The notes beneath the pieces are model-generated. The model was not told the DNA's origin. It saw only the letters and a list, made by a program, of their open reading frames with translations, and did not search any database. Source: Methylococcaceae bacterium UBA975 (lineage in GTDB: Bacteria; Pseudomonadota; Gammaproteobacteria; Methylococcales; Cycloclasticaceae). Taken from it: DNA of 64,000 nucleotides. The stretch covers positions 1-64,000 of the forward strand of contig DBBV01000017.1 in the NCBI GenBank assembly GCA_002292375.1, in the 5' to 3' direction. The position numbers and the translations under genes are program-made. Positions 54,484 through 63,749 of the stretch are shown in pieces. Every line of letters starts with the position of its first letter. The stretch's first letter is position 1.

Positions 54484-54525
54484 GTGTTGTTATATTCATC
54501 ATTTTCACATAGTAACTTATTCTAA
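54484..54525 (+). pseudogene. degraded remnant of a PuuD-like 3' end
   Basis: In frame these bases read a tail ending SFSHSNLF then stop, against TAFAHGNLF then stop in the intact PuuD-like gene. The 13 bases GTAACTTATTCTA around the stop are identical in both places. Going upstream, TCGTGTTGTTAT aligns with AACGTGTTGCTAT after a gap of about 21 bases. No upstream coding part remains. The shared sequence continues into the terminator that follows. Confidence 0.65.
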
Positions 54526-54547
54526 AAATAGTGCGACACGGTTGTAC

Positions 54548-54584
54548 AAAAAAAAGGGCGCCTGATTAATCAGGCGCCCTTTTT
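54548..54584 (-). terminator. intrinsic terminator after csrA/tRNA-Ser, bidirectional
   Basis: GGGCGCCTGA-TTAA-TCAGGCGCCC is a perfect ten-pair hairpin with eight T on the minus strand and five on the plus strand. It probably ends the minus-strand tRNA-Ser transcript. It is closely related to the terminator at 52657-52690. Confidence 0.88.
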
Positions 54585-54714
54585 GTTTTGATGATTCACT
54601 CTTTTGTGTATTTGGTTCGCCCACATAGTCGGGGCGAAAACGAAATAGCCTAGGATGATTTTACTCAGAATCCCGTGGTTTTTTATTTTTAAGTACTTGA
54701 TATATAAGGGAAAA

Positions 54715-54806
54715 TGGTGGAGAGAGAGGGATTCGAACCCTCGATGGGCTATAAAACCCATACTCCCTTAGCAGGGGAGCGCCTTCAGCCGCTCGGCCAT
54801 CTCTCC
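54715..54806 (-). tRNA. tRNA-Ser (GCT)
   Basis: The minus strand reads a 92-base class II tRNA starting GGAGAGATGGCCGAGCGGC with a long variable arm. The anticodon loop CTGCTAA gives GCT, and CCA is encoded. It lies 14 bases after csrA, as in many gammaproteobacteria. Confidence 0.96.
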
Positions 54807-54820
54807 GGATAATTTTTTTA

Positions 54821-55006
54821 CTAGATGTTACCGTCTATTTTCTTTTCATCTTGAATTTTATTGTAAATCTCTTCGCGATGAACAGAAACGCTTTTAGGTG
54901 CGTCAACTCCAATTCTTACTTGATTACCTTTAACCCCTAAAACAATAATGGATACGTCCTCACCAATTACTACGGATTCACCAACTTTGCGTGTCAAAAT
55001 TAACAT
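54821..55006 (-). CDS. csrA: carbon storage regulator CsrA
   Basis: This 61-residue RNA-binding translational regulator starts MLILTRKVGESVVIGEDVSI and has the RNA-binding VSVHREEIY near residues 40-48 with the key Arg44. It binds GGA motifs in mRNA leaders. GGAG lies before its own ATG, which is also a possible CsrA site. It lies between lysC and tRNA-Ser. Confidence 0.97.
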   Translation of the reverse strand: MLILTRKVGESVVIGEDVSIIVLGVKGNQVRIGVDAPKSVSVHREEIYNKIQDEKKIDGNI

Positions 55007-55131
55007 AATATCTCCGTTTTTTTGCTTTAGTTCCTTAAAGCGTAGCCAGCCCTACTCGATTCATTATTGTTATTTTTATAGCCGCGCATTGTATCATAGC
55101 GAATTACTCGCCGGCACCTCTTAAATGCAGA

Positions 55132-56352
55132 TTATTCTACCGATAAACCAAAAGACTCATGAAGTGTTCTCACAGCAAGCTCTAAATATTTTTCATCAAC
55201 AACCACAGATATTTTAATTTCCGAGGTTGAGATCATGCGAATATTAATTCCCTCATCCGCCAAGGCGCTAAACATCTGACTAGCAATCCCCGCGTGTGAA
55301 CGCATGCCTACACCAACAATCGATACTTTTACAATCTTATCATCGCCCGTTACTTTTTTCGCACCCAATTCTTGACAAATGTTTTGTAAAATTTGCATGG
55401 TTTTTGGATACTCGTTGCGGTGCACAGTAAAGGTAAAATCTGTCGTTTTATCTTCCGCTATGTTTTGCACAATCATATCAATTTCGATGTTTGCATCGGA
55501 TATCGGCTTTAATATCGCTGCTGCAACACCGGGCATATCGGGCACGCCTTCTAGGGTTACTTTTGCCTCATCACGGTTAAACGCAATGCCTGAAATTAAT
55601 GCTTTTTCCATGTCGTCGTCCTCATAAGTAATTAACGTGCCGTCACCGTCATCAAAGGTGGATAGTACACGTAAGGGAACATTGTATTTACCAGCAAATT
55701 CTACCGAGCGAATTTGCAAAATCTTTGAGCCTAAACTGGCCATTTCTAACATTTCTTCGAAGGTTATTTTGCTTAGCCTTCGTGCCTTTGGCTCAACCCT
55801 TGGGTCAGTTGTGTAGACACCGTCAACATCTGTATAAATACGGCATTCATCCGCCTTTAACGCAGCGGCCAGTGCAACAGCCGTGGTATCAGAGCCGCCT
55901 CTTCCCAATGTGGTTATCGCGCCGCTTTTGGTCACACCTTGGAATCCCGCAACCACCACAATGCGGCCTGCTGCTAGGTCAGCTTGAATGTTATCGGTGA
56001 TAATTTCCTCGATGCGGGCCTTACCGTGCGCCTCATCGGTAATGATTTTTACTTGCCCCCCAGTGTACGACACCGCCTCTTGCCCAAGCTCTTCTAGCGC
56101 CATACATAACAAAGCAATGGTCACCTGTTCACCGGTCGATAATAGAACGTCCATTTGCTTGGCAGATGGCGTAGCTTGCATTTGTTTTGCCAGCTCGGTC
56201 ATGCGATTGGTTTCGCCACTCATGGCTGACACAACAACGACTAACTGATCGCCGTTTGCTTTTTTACAAGCAACGAGTTTTTTTGCGACGTTTTGTATTT
56301 TTTCTGTCGTTCCAACAGATGTACCGCCGTATTTATGAACGTGTAAACTCAT
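55132..56352 (-). CDS. lysC: aspartate kinase
   Basis: This 406-residue enzyme phosphorylates aspartate, the first step toward lysine, threonine and methionine. The catalytic domain opens with VHKYGGTSVG and has GRGGSDTTAVALAAAL and the VDGVYTTDPR motif. Two C-terminal ACT domains (about 265-400) bind feedback inhibitors. It lies 12 bases after alaS and 125 before csrA, the order known from Pseudomonas. No lysine riboswitch fits this position. Confidence 0.96.
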   Translation of the reverse strand: MSLHVHKYGGTSVGTTEKIQNVAKKLVACKKANGDQLVVVVSAMSGETNRMTELAKQMQATPSAKQMDVLLSTGEQVTIALLCMALEELGQEAVSYTGGQVKIITDEAHGKARIEEIITDNIQADLAAGRIVVVAGFQGVTKSGAITTLGRGGSDTTAVALAAALKADECRIYTDVDGVYTTDPRVEPKARRLSKITFEEMLEMASLGSKILQIRSVEFAGKYNVPLRVLSTFDDGDGTLITYEDDDMEKALISGIAFNRDEAKVTLEGVPDMPGVAAAILKPISDANIEIDMIVQNIAEDKTTDFTFTVHRNEYPKTMQILQNICQELGAKKVTGDDKIVKVSIVGVGMRSHAGIASQMFSALADEGINIRMISTSEIKISVVVDEKYLELAVRTLHESFGLSVE

Positions 56353-56364
56353 ATTGTTATTTTT

Positions 56365-58974
56365 CTACCCTTTCAAATGTTGTTTAACCCAATCAGGTAC
56401 CGATTGTAATGCCCCGTCTAATGCCGCTGGGTTATCGCCACCCGCTTGCGCCATATCGGGCCGACCACCGCCTTTACCACCCACCTGTAACGCGACTGAA
56501 TTGACTAAATCACCGGCCCGTAATCGCTTTGTTTGGTCTTTTGAAACCCCAGCAATTAGGGTTATTTTGTTGTTACCCACACTCGCCAAAACAATCGCTG
56601 CTTGGTTTAGTTTATTTTTTAACTGATCAACCAGATCACGCAAGGTTTTTACATCGGCGCCTTCAATTTTGGCGGCCAATACTTTAATACCATCCACATC
56701 GACCGCTTGACTCGCTAAATCGCCACTGGCGCTTTTTGCTAATTGGGCTTTTAACAACTCCAACTCTTTTTCCAATGTTTTGTTTTTGTCTTGTAGTTGA
56801 CCGACTTTTTCTAGCGTCATATCACGGTTTGCTTTCACTAAGCCGCCAATTTTTTGTAATAATTGATCGCTTTCTTCAACCCAATTAAGCGCACCCTCAC
56901 CAGCAATGGCTTCAATACGGCGAACACCAGATGCAACACCTGACTCTGATGTTATTTTCATAAAACCAACATCACCTAAGCGATTAACGTGTGTACCACC
57001 ACACAATTCAGTCGAAAAGTCGCCCATCTTTAACACCCGAACTTTATCGCCATACTTTTCACCAAACAGCGCCATTGCACCATTGGCTATCGCCGTTTCT
57101 TGATCGGTTATTTGCGTTTCAACCTCAGCATTTAAACGAATCTGCTCATTGACTACACGTTCAATCTGACGTAATTGTTTATGGCTAATGGGCTCGAAAT
57201 GGCTAAAGTCAAAACGTAAGCGATTGGCCCCAACTAAAGAACCTTTTTGCGTGACATGCTCACCCAACACCTTGCGTAGCGCGGCATGTAATAAATGGGT
57301 AGCGGAATGGTTAGCTGCCGTGGCGACGCGTTTATTTGCATCCACTGACGCAGTCACTGAGTCATCCACCGTTAACTGGCCTTTAATTAAGCGCCCGATA
57401 TGGAAATAGGTGTCACCTTGTTTTTGTACGTCTGCCACCTCAAACACCGCTGTTGGTGTTGTAATAACACCAGGGTCCCCGACTTGACCACCCGATTCGG
57501 CGTAAAAAGGCGTTCGGTCGAGCACTAAATATGCTGATTCACCTTCAAGTAAGGTTGTTACCACCTCAGCCTGCTTAAATATACCTTTTAAGAGTGCCTC
57601 AGATTGTAACGATTGGTAGCCTACAAACTCACTGACCCAGTCTAAATTAGGCAATTCATCGGCACTGGATGAGAACGAACTCGCTGATCTAGCCCGCTCA
57701 CGCTGGGCTTGCATGGCCCGGTCAAAACCAGCCATATCCACTGTCAGATCATTTTCTCGGGCATAGTCAGCAGTTAAATCAATCGGAAAACCAAAGGTAT
57801 CGTAAAGCTTAAACGCAGTTTCACCATCGATGGTTTTATTGCTTAGGTTTTTAGTATTATCTTGTAGTAACTTCATCCCTTGCTCAAGGGTTTCAGCAAA
57901 GCGCTGTTCTTCCTTCAGTAAAATATTAGTGATTCTGTCGGCTTTTAGCGCTAACTCTGGGTAGGCCGCTGCCATTTGTTCAACCAAAGGTGTTACTAAT
58001 TTGTGGAAAAAAGCGTGCTTAGTATCCAACTTATAACCATGACGAATCGCACGTCGAATGATGCGTCTAAGTACATAGCCCCGGCCTTCGTTAGAAGGCA
58101 ACACATCATCCATTATTAAAAAGGCGCAAGAACGGATATGGTCGACCAATACACGTAAAGACGTGTGACTTAAATTGTCGGTATTGGTTAATTTAGACGC
58201 TGCTTTAATCAGCGACTGAAACATATCTATATCGTAGTTGTTATGCACCCCTTGTAACACCGCAGCGACTCGCTCCAGTCCCATGCCTGTATCAACCGAT
58301 GGTTTTGGTAAGTCTGTCAGCTCACCTTTCGCGTTGCGGTTGTACTGCATAAAAACCAGGTTCCAAATTTCAACGTAGCGATCACCGTCTTCTTCAGGAG
58401 TACCCGGCGGTCCACCCGCCACGTCTTCGCCGTGGTCATAAAAAATTTCTGAACACGGACCACATGGACCTGTATCGCCCATTGACCAAAAATTATCTTT
58501 GGCGCCAATCCGCGACAAACGATCAGGACTTACACCCATCTCGTTCAACCAAATATCTGCCGCTTCTGGGTCTTCATCAAACACTGTTACCCAAAGTTTT
58601 TCAGCCGGTATTTCTAAAACATCGACTAAAAACTCCCAAGCGTATTGAATAGCTTCGCGTTTAAAGTAATCGCCAAAACTAAAGTTACCTAACATTTCAA
58701 AAAAGGTGTGATGACGTGCGGTGTAACCTACATTTTCAAGGTCATTATGCTTGCCGCCCGCTCTAACACAGCGTTGTGACGACGTTGCCTTGGTGTAAGC
58801 ACGTGCCTCTTGCCCCAAAAACGTCTCTTTAAACTGCACCATGCCGGCATTAGTAAACAACAAGGTGGCGTCATTAGCGGGCACTAACGAACTGGAAGGG
58901 ACAATGTGATGCCCTTGCTTTTCAAAATAGCTTAAAAAAGCTGAGCGAATATCAGCGCTGCTTAAATTTTTCAT
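56365..58974 (-). CDS. alaS: alanyl-tRNA synthetase
   Basis: This class II synthetase charges tRNA-Ala. The N-terminal catalytic domain starts SSADIRSAFLSYFEKQGH. The editing domain has the metal-binding HSATHLLHAAL and CGGTHV motifs, and the C-Ala domain ends with GGGRPDMAQAGG. The length of 869 residues is standard. It follows recX by 17 bases. Confidence 0.98.
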   Translation of the reverse strand: MKNLSSADIRSAFLSYFEKQGHHIVPSSSLVPANDATLLFTNAGMVQFKETFLGQEARAYTKATSSQRCVRAGGKHNDLENVGYTARHHTFFEMLGNFSFGDYFKREAIQYAWEFLVDVLEIPAEKLWVTVFDEDPEAADIWLNEMGVSPDRLSRIGAKDNFWSMGDTGPCGPCSEIFYDHGEDVAGGPPGTPEEDGDRYVEIWNLVFMQYNRNAKGELTDLPKPSVDTGMGLERVAAVLQGVHNNYDIDMFQSLIKAASKLTNTDNLSHTSLRVLVDHIRSCAFLIMDDVLPSNEGRGYVLRRIIRRAIRHGYKLDTKHAFFHKLVTPLVEQMAAAYPELALKADRITNILLKEEQRFAETLEQGMKLLQDNTKNLSNKTIDGETAFKLYDTFGFPIDLTADYARENDLTVDMAGFDRAMQAQRERARSASSFSSSADELPNLDWVSEFVGYQSLQSEALLKGIFKQAEVVTTLLEGESAYLVLDRTPFYAESGGQVGDPGVITTPTAVFEVADVQKQGDTYFHIGRLIKGQLTVDDSVTASVDANKRVATAANHSATHLLHAALRKVLGEHVTQKGSLVGANRLRFDFSHFEPISHKQLRQIERVVNEQIRLNAEVETQITDQETAIANGAMALFGEKYGDKVRVLKMGDFSTELCGGTHVNRLGDVGFMKITSESGVASGVRRIEAIAGEGALNWVEESDQLLQKIGGLVKANRDMTLEKVGQLQDKNKTLEKELELLKAQLAKSASGDLASQAVDVDGIKVLAAKIEGADVKTLRDLVDQLKNKLNQAAIVLASVGNNKITLIAGVSKDQTKRLRAGDLVNSVALQVGGKGGGRPDMAQAGGDNPAALDGALQSVPDWVKQHLKG

Positions 58975-58991
58975 TTCGTTAAAAACCTGCG

Positions 58992-59447
58992 TTAAGGCAA
59001 TTGATTGAATAGTTCTCTAATCATGTCGAATGTAAATCCCTTGTGTTGCAAAAACCGTGTCCGTTTGGCTCGTTCTTTCATATCTGTTGGCGCATCTGAG
59101 CCATATTTCTTAGCGTGCAATTGAACCAACACATCATACCAATCGGGCTGTTGCTCAAACACGTCGTCAATGTTGGTGTCGATGCCACGCTCTTTTAATT
59201 CATACTGTATGCGACTTGGACCGTAACCTTTTTGTAGTCGGGATCGCGCATAACTTTCTGCAAAGCGTTGATTACTTTGCCAACCCTTACTGGCAAACTC
59301 GACCAATACATCATCAATTTCGTCTGTTTCAAAGTCTTTTTTTGCAAGCTTTTGCTTAAGTTCTCGCTGGCTATGTTCGCGCCTAGCTAGCAAAGCTAAG
59401 CAATGTTCCCTTAACTTTGCTGCGCGTTTTTTTTGTTCGTCGTTCAG
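58992..59447 (-). CDS. recX: RecA regulatory protein RecX
   Basis: This protein modulates RecA filaments. It has the RecX three-helix repeats (LLARREHSQRELKQKL, YARSRLQKGYGPSRIQYELKERGI, KRTRFLQHKGFTFDMIRELF). An open frame from a TTG at 59393 gives only 133 residues and cuts the first helix. The frame is open up to a CTG at 59447 that overlaps the recA TGA stop, giving 151 residues (start LNDEQKKRAAKLREHCLALLARRE), which fits the family length. No ATG or GTG is available. I prefer the CTG with translational coupling but am not certain. Confidence 0.8.
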   Translation of the reverse strand: MNDEQKKRAAKLREHCLALLARREHSQRELKQKLAKKDFETDEIDDVLVEFASKGWQSNQRFAESYARSRLQKGYGPSRIQYELKERGIDTNIDDVFEQQPDWYDVLVQLHAKKYGSDAPTDMKERAKRTRFLQHKGFTFDMIRELFNQLP

Positions 59448-60499
59448 GCCTCAGCGCCTTTTTCGCTCGCTTCTTCTACCCCTCTGGTAGACGGCTCAAA
59501 CGGTTTTTTTTCTGGCAGCAGCGCTAAGCGAATATTAGCTTCTAGCTCGGCCGCTTTATCTTTATTTTCTTTGAAAAAGACTTTCGCATTATCTTTACCT
59601 TGACCAATTTTAATGCCTTCATAACTGTACCAAGAGCCTGCTTTTTCCACTAAGTCCAGACTGACACCTAAATCAATTAATTCGCCTTCTCTTGACACAC
59701 CTTCACCGTAAAGGATTTCAAATTCTGCCTTTTTAAACGGTGGCGCCACTTTGTTTTTTACTACTTTGACACGGGTTTCATTACCTAAAATTTCATCACC
59801 TTTTTTAATTGCCCCAATTCGACGGATATCAAGTCGAACCGATGAGTAAAACTTGAGTGCATTACCACCTGTCGTCGTTTCAGGGTTACCAAACATTACC
59901 CCGATTTTCATCCGGATTTGGTTAATAAACACCACCAAGGTGTTTGAACGTTTAATATTACCGGTTAATTTACGTAACGCCTGTGACATCAAACGCGCCT
60001 GTAAACCCACGTGATGATCGCCCATGTCCCCCTCAATCTCTGCTTTTGGCGTTAACGCCGCAACGGAGTCAACGACCACCATATCAACAGCACCTGAGCG
60101 TACCAACATATCGACAATTTCTAAGGCCTGCTCGCCTGTATCGGGTTGCGATACCAACAATTCATCCATATTAACGCCAATTTTATCGGCATACACTGGG
60201 TCTAGTGCGTGCTCAGCATCAACAAAGGCTGCTGTACCCCCCGCTTTTTGACACTGTGCAATAGTTTCGAGGGTTAAAGTCGTTTTACCGGATGACTCTG
60301 GGCCATAAATTTCTACCACACGGCCGCGCGGTAAACCACCTACGCCTAGCGCCACGTCCAAGGCGATCGAGCCGGTTGAATAGGTTTCAATGTCGGGAAT
60401 CGCAGTGCCGTCACCCATCCGCATAACGGAGCCTTTGCCAAACTGTTTTTCAATTTGTAATAACGCGGCACTCAGTGCTTTTTTCTTGTTCTCATCCAT
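59444..60499 (-). CDS. recA: recombinase RecA
   Basis: This 351-residue ATPase drives homologous recombination and SOS induction. Walker A is GPESSGKTT, Walker B is VVVDSVAAL, and loop L2 has FGNPETTTGGNALKFY. The C-terminal tail is acidic (VEEASEKGAEA). AGGGG precedes the ATG. A TATAAT-like -10 lies at 60584-60589 on the minus strand, but no canonical LexA box is seen in the upstream gap. Confidence 0.98.
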   Translation of the reverse strand: MDENKKKALSAALLQIEKQFGKGSVMRMGDGTAIPDIETYSTGSIALDVALGVGGLPRGRVVEIYGPESSGKTTLTLETIAQCQKAGGTAAFVDAEHALDPVYADKIGVNMDELLVSQPDTGEQALEIVDMLVRSGAVDMVVVDSVAALTPKAEIEGDMGDHHVGLQARLMSQALRKLTGNIKRSNTLVVFINQIRMKIGVMFGNPETTTGGNALKFYSSVRLDIRRIGAIKKGDEILGNETRVKVVKNKVAPPFKKAEFEILYGEGVSREGELIDLGVSLDLVEKAGSWYSYEGIKIGQGKDNAKVFFKENKDKAAELEANIRLALLPEKKPFEPSTRGVEEASEKGAEA

Positions 60500-60615
60500 T
60501 TGCTATCCCCTTTATAAAGCCCCTGCTTCATGCAAAAGCGGTTATCTTAATTAATCGTAAATTATCACACAAACTAGGCGATCATTATAAGGGTTTTCTA
60601 CCTTAAAGATGCGCT

Positions 60616-61104
60616 TTACGAGAGACTATCGATCATCAATTGCAAGGCCGTCTCTACGGCCTGTTGACGAACTTTTTCGCGGTCACCGTTAAAAATCTTT
60701 TTAAAGCTGCGTGACTCCAATGTTACCTGTTTAACCGCAAACCATACCAGGCCTATTGGTTTATCCGGCGAACCACCTGATGGACCGGCTATGCCCGTAA
60801 TAGACAGCGCCATACTTGCATTAAATACGCTTTGAGCTCCGTCCGCCAACTGTTCGGCAACTTGCGAACTAACTGCGCCAAATTGTTCGAGCTGTGTTGC
60901 GTCCACGTTAAGCAAATCCCGCTTCGCGTTATTGCTGTAACAAACCACACTCCCCATAAACCATTGGCTACTACCAGCCAGATCCGTCAGCACTTTTGAT
61001 AACCAGCCACCACTACACGACTCTGCCACAGCCAGTGTTTTATTTTGCTTTAATAGTAATGCAGCCAGCTGTTCACATTGTTCAGTTATTTTATTATTCA
61101 TCAT
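60616..61104 (-). CDS. pncC: nicotinamide-nucleotide amidohydrolase (CinA C-terminal domain protein)
   Basis: This 162-residue enzyme deamidates NMN to nicotinic acid mononucleotide in the pyridine nucleotide cycle. The signature is AESCSGGWLSKVLTDLAGSS and SITGIAGPSGGSPDKPIGLVWFA. It is the stand-alone CinA C-terminal form usually found before recA. I set the start at the ATG at 61104 with AAGG eight bases upstream, not the TTG at 61128. It is divergent from mutS. Confidence 0.93.
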   Translation of the reverse strand: MMNNKITEQCEQLAALLLKQNKTLAVAESCSGGWLSKVLTDLAGSSQWFMGSVVCYSNNAKRDLLNVDATQLEQFGAVSSQVAEQLADGAQSVFNASMALSITGIAGPSGGSPDKPIGLVWFAVKQVTLESRSFKKIFNGDREKVRQQAVETALQLMIDSLS

Positions 61105-61177
61105 TTTTAACCTTTTAATACCTGTCAATAGTCCAATAAAATACGCTGCTAATCTGCAAGCTTGTTAAACTACCCTT

Positions 61178-63742
61178 ATGTCGCCTAATGTAACAATAAA
61201 TAGCAAAGAAACGCCAATGATGCAGCAGTTTTTGCGCATTAAAGCCGATTACCCCAACACCCTTTTGTTTTACCGTATGGGCGATTTCTATGAGCTTTTT
61301 CATGATGATGCTGTAAAAGCGTCAGCACTACTGGGGATTACCTTAACCAGTCGCGGAGAGTCCGCCGGTAAGCGTACGCCGATGGCTGGCATACCGCACC
61401 ACGCCGCGGATGGCTACTTAGCCAAGTTATTAAAAGCTGGCGAGTCTGTCGCCATGTGCGAGCAAATCGGTGACCCCGCCTTATCCAAAGGCCCTGTTGA
61501 ACGCAAAGTTGTTAGGGTGATCACGCCCGGTACATTAACCGAAGAATCGCTGCTCGATGCTGTCAAAGACAGCCTGTTGTGCGCAGTGGCGGTGAAAAAA
61601 ACAATCTTTGGCCTCGCCACAATTGACCTAGCCAGTGGACGCTTTTTTTTACAACAATTAACCAGCGAAGAATCGCTAAAAACTGAAATTGCGCGGATTA
61701 ATCCCGCTGAATTATTGATCAGCGAAGACAGCCGATTGGACCCCTTATTTAAAAACCGAGCCGGCCTAAGTCGCCTAGCCGATTGGCACTTTGATCAACA
61801 AACGGCCAAACGTCTTTTGTGCAAACAATTTGGCACAAAAGACCTCAGTGGGTTCGGTTGCGATTCTGCATCCTTGGCCATTTCTGCTGCTGGCGCCTTA
61901 TTACACTACCTTAAAGGTACCCAGCAATCGGCTTTACCGCATTTACAATCGATGCGGCTTGTTCAGGACAGCGACCACATCAAAATGGATGCCGCCACTC
62001 GGCAGCACCTTGAGTTGGACTACCACCCATCCGGTAATTTAAGCTTCACACTGTTTGGCTTGCTCAATCGCTGTAAAAGTGCGATGGGGTCACGGTTATT
62101 GCGCCGCTGGATCCACTTACCTTTAAGGCAACAATCGGTCATTGAACATCGCTACTTGGCGATTGAACAGTTACAACAAGCTGATCAGCTAGAACCCATA
62201 CAAGCCCACCTAAAATTAACCGGCGATATTGAACGCATTAGCAGCCGTATTGCACTATTGACGGCCAGGCCACGTGACCTTGTGGTTTTACGGCAAACTC
62301 TATCCGCGCTACCTGATATTAAAAATCTCCTAGCAAAGCTCGACGCGCCAAGGCTAAAGACGCTACACCAGCAAATGGGCGAACACCAAGATTTGTACCA
62401 GCTGCTAGAGAAGGCCATCGTTGAAAATCCACCAGTATTAATCCGCGACGGCGGTGTTATCGCCAATGGGTACAATCAAGTACTCGACGACTTTAGAAAC
62501 ACCAGTGCCAATGCAGATCAATTTTTACTTGATTTAGAGCAAAACGAGCGCACAAAAAGTCAGCTGAGTAACTTAAAAGTTAACTACAATCGGGTGCACG
62601 GGTACTATATTGAAGTACCACGCGCTCAAGCTGACCGGGTGCCCGAACACTTTATTCGCAAACAAACCTTAAAGAACGTTGAACGCTACATCACACCTGA
62701 ATTAAAAGCATTTGAAGACAAGATTCTCAGCGCCAAAGAACAGGCGCTGTCGTACGAAAAACAACTATACCTAGAGCTGCTCCAAAGTTTTTCAACGCGG
62801 TTGAGCGACATTCAGGCCTGCGCTGAAGCACTAGCGGAAATTGATGTCTTAAGCAATTTTTCTGAAAGGGCATTAACCTTAAACTATAGCCGCCCCCACC
62901 TGACTAACACCCCGGGCTTTAACATAAAACAAGGACGCCACCCGATCGTTGAGAGCGTGTCTGATGCACCATTTGTAGCCAATGATATTGACTTGAATGC
63001 TGAACGGCGGATGCTCATTATCACTGGGCCAAACATGGGTGGTAAATCGACCTATATGCGGCAAATTGCGCTCATCACCTTGATGGCCTATTGCGGTTGC
63101 TATGTGCCAGCCAGTGAAGCGGTTTTAGGCCCCGTAGACCAAATATTTACCCGCATTGGTGCCTCGGATGACCTGGCAAGCGGACGCTCTACGTTTATGG
63201 TGGAAATGTCGGAAACCGCTAATATTTTGCACAATGCCAGCGATACTAGCTTAGTCTTAATGGATGAAGTCGGCCGCGGAACCAGTACCTTCGATGGTTT
63301 ATCGCTGGCTTGGGCCTGCGCGCATTATTTATCAACAAAAAGTCGGCCCTTCACCTTATTCGCAACGCATTATTTTGAAATGACTTCACTCGCAGAAAGC
63401 GTCTCATCGGTTGAAAATATTCATTTGGATGCGATGGAACACGGTGACGATATTGTTTTTTTACATGCCGTAAAAGATGGTGCGGTCAGTCAAAGCTATG
63501 GTCTACAAGTCGCCGCACTCGCTGGCGTACCTAAAACCGTTATTGCCAGCGCACGAAAAAAACTCGTCAGCTTAGAGTCACAACAAAAAACAATTATTAA
63601 TGCACAAAGCGATCAAATCGATCTGTTTGAGCAAACGACCAACAGCGAAGCCCTTGCCTTTATTCAGCAATCGACACCGGATGAAATGACACCCAAAGCC
63701 GCCCTTGAAGCTTGGTATACCTTAAAAAGCTTGGTCGACTAA
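61178..63742 (+). CDS. mutS: DNA mismatch repair protein MutS
   Basis: This 854-residue protein recognises mismatches. The N-terminal mismatch-binding segment has YRMGDFYELF with the base-stacking Phe and Glu. The connector, lever and clamp regions follow, then the ATPase with Walker A GPNMGGKST near 617 and Walker B LVLMDEVGRGTST. The C-terminal helix-turn-helix and dimer region ends ALEAWYTLKSLVD. It is divergent from pncC with a 73-base gap; no Shine-Dalgarno is clear. Confidence 0.97.
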   Translation: MSPNVTINSKETPMMQQFLRIKADYPNTLLFYRMGDFYELFHDDAVKASALLGITLTSRGESAGKRTPMAGIPHHAADGYLAKLLKAGESVAMCEQIGDPALSKGPVERKVVRVITPGTLTEESLLDAVKDSLLCAVAVKKTIFGLATIDLASGRFFLQQLTSEESLKTEIARINPAELLISEDSRLDPLFKNRAGLSRLADWHFDQQTAKRLLCKQFGTKDLSGFGCDSASLAISAAGALLHYLKGTQQSALPHLQSMRLVQDSDHIKMDAATRQHLELDYHPSGNLSFTLFGLLNRCKSAMGSRLLRRWIHLPLRQQSVIEHRYLAIEQLQQADQLEPIQAHLKLTGDIERISSRIALLTARPRDLVVLRQTLSALPDIKNLLAKLDAPRLKTLHQQMGEHQDLYQLLEKAIVENPPVLIRDGGVIANGYNQVLDDFRNTSANADQFLLDLEQNERTKSQLSNLKVNYNRVHGYYIEVPRAQADRVPEHFIRKQTLKNVERYITPELKAFEDKILSAKEQALSYEKQLYLELLQSFSTRLSDIQACAEALAEIDVLSNFSERALTLNYSRPHLTNTPGFNIKQGRHPIVESVSDAPFVANDIDLNAERRMLIITGPNMGGKSTYMRQIALITLMAYCGCYVPASEAVLGPVDQIFTRIGASDDLASGRSTFMVEMSETANILHNASDTSLVLMDEVGRGTSTFDGLSLAWACAHYLSTKSRPFTLFATHYFEMTSLAESVSSVENIHLDAMEHGDDIVFLHAVKDGAVSQSYGLQVAALAGVPKTVIASARKKLVSLESQQKTIINAQSDQIDLFEQTTNSEALAFIQQSTPDEMTPKAALEAWYTLKSLVD

Positions 63743-63749
63743 GGCTTTA

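Noticed and set aside
52600..54600. Transposon or integron between the two puuD-like ends
   Set aside because: No transposase, integrase, inverted terminal repeats or target-site duplication were seen; the flanking similarity is in direct orientation and explained by duplicated puuD/terminator sequence.
54570..54761. Open frame across tRNA-Ser
   Set aside because: It runs through the tRNA gene and terminator region; the tRNA explains the sequence.
55007..55131. Possible lysine riboswitch or attenuator near lysC
   Set aside because: The sequence upstream of lysC is the alaS coding region (12-base gap), so no leader RNA fits; the gap after lysC belongs to csrA.
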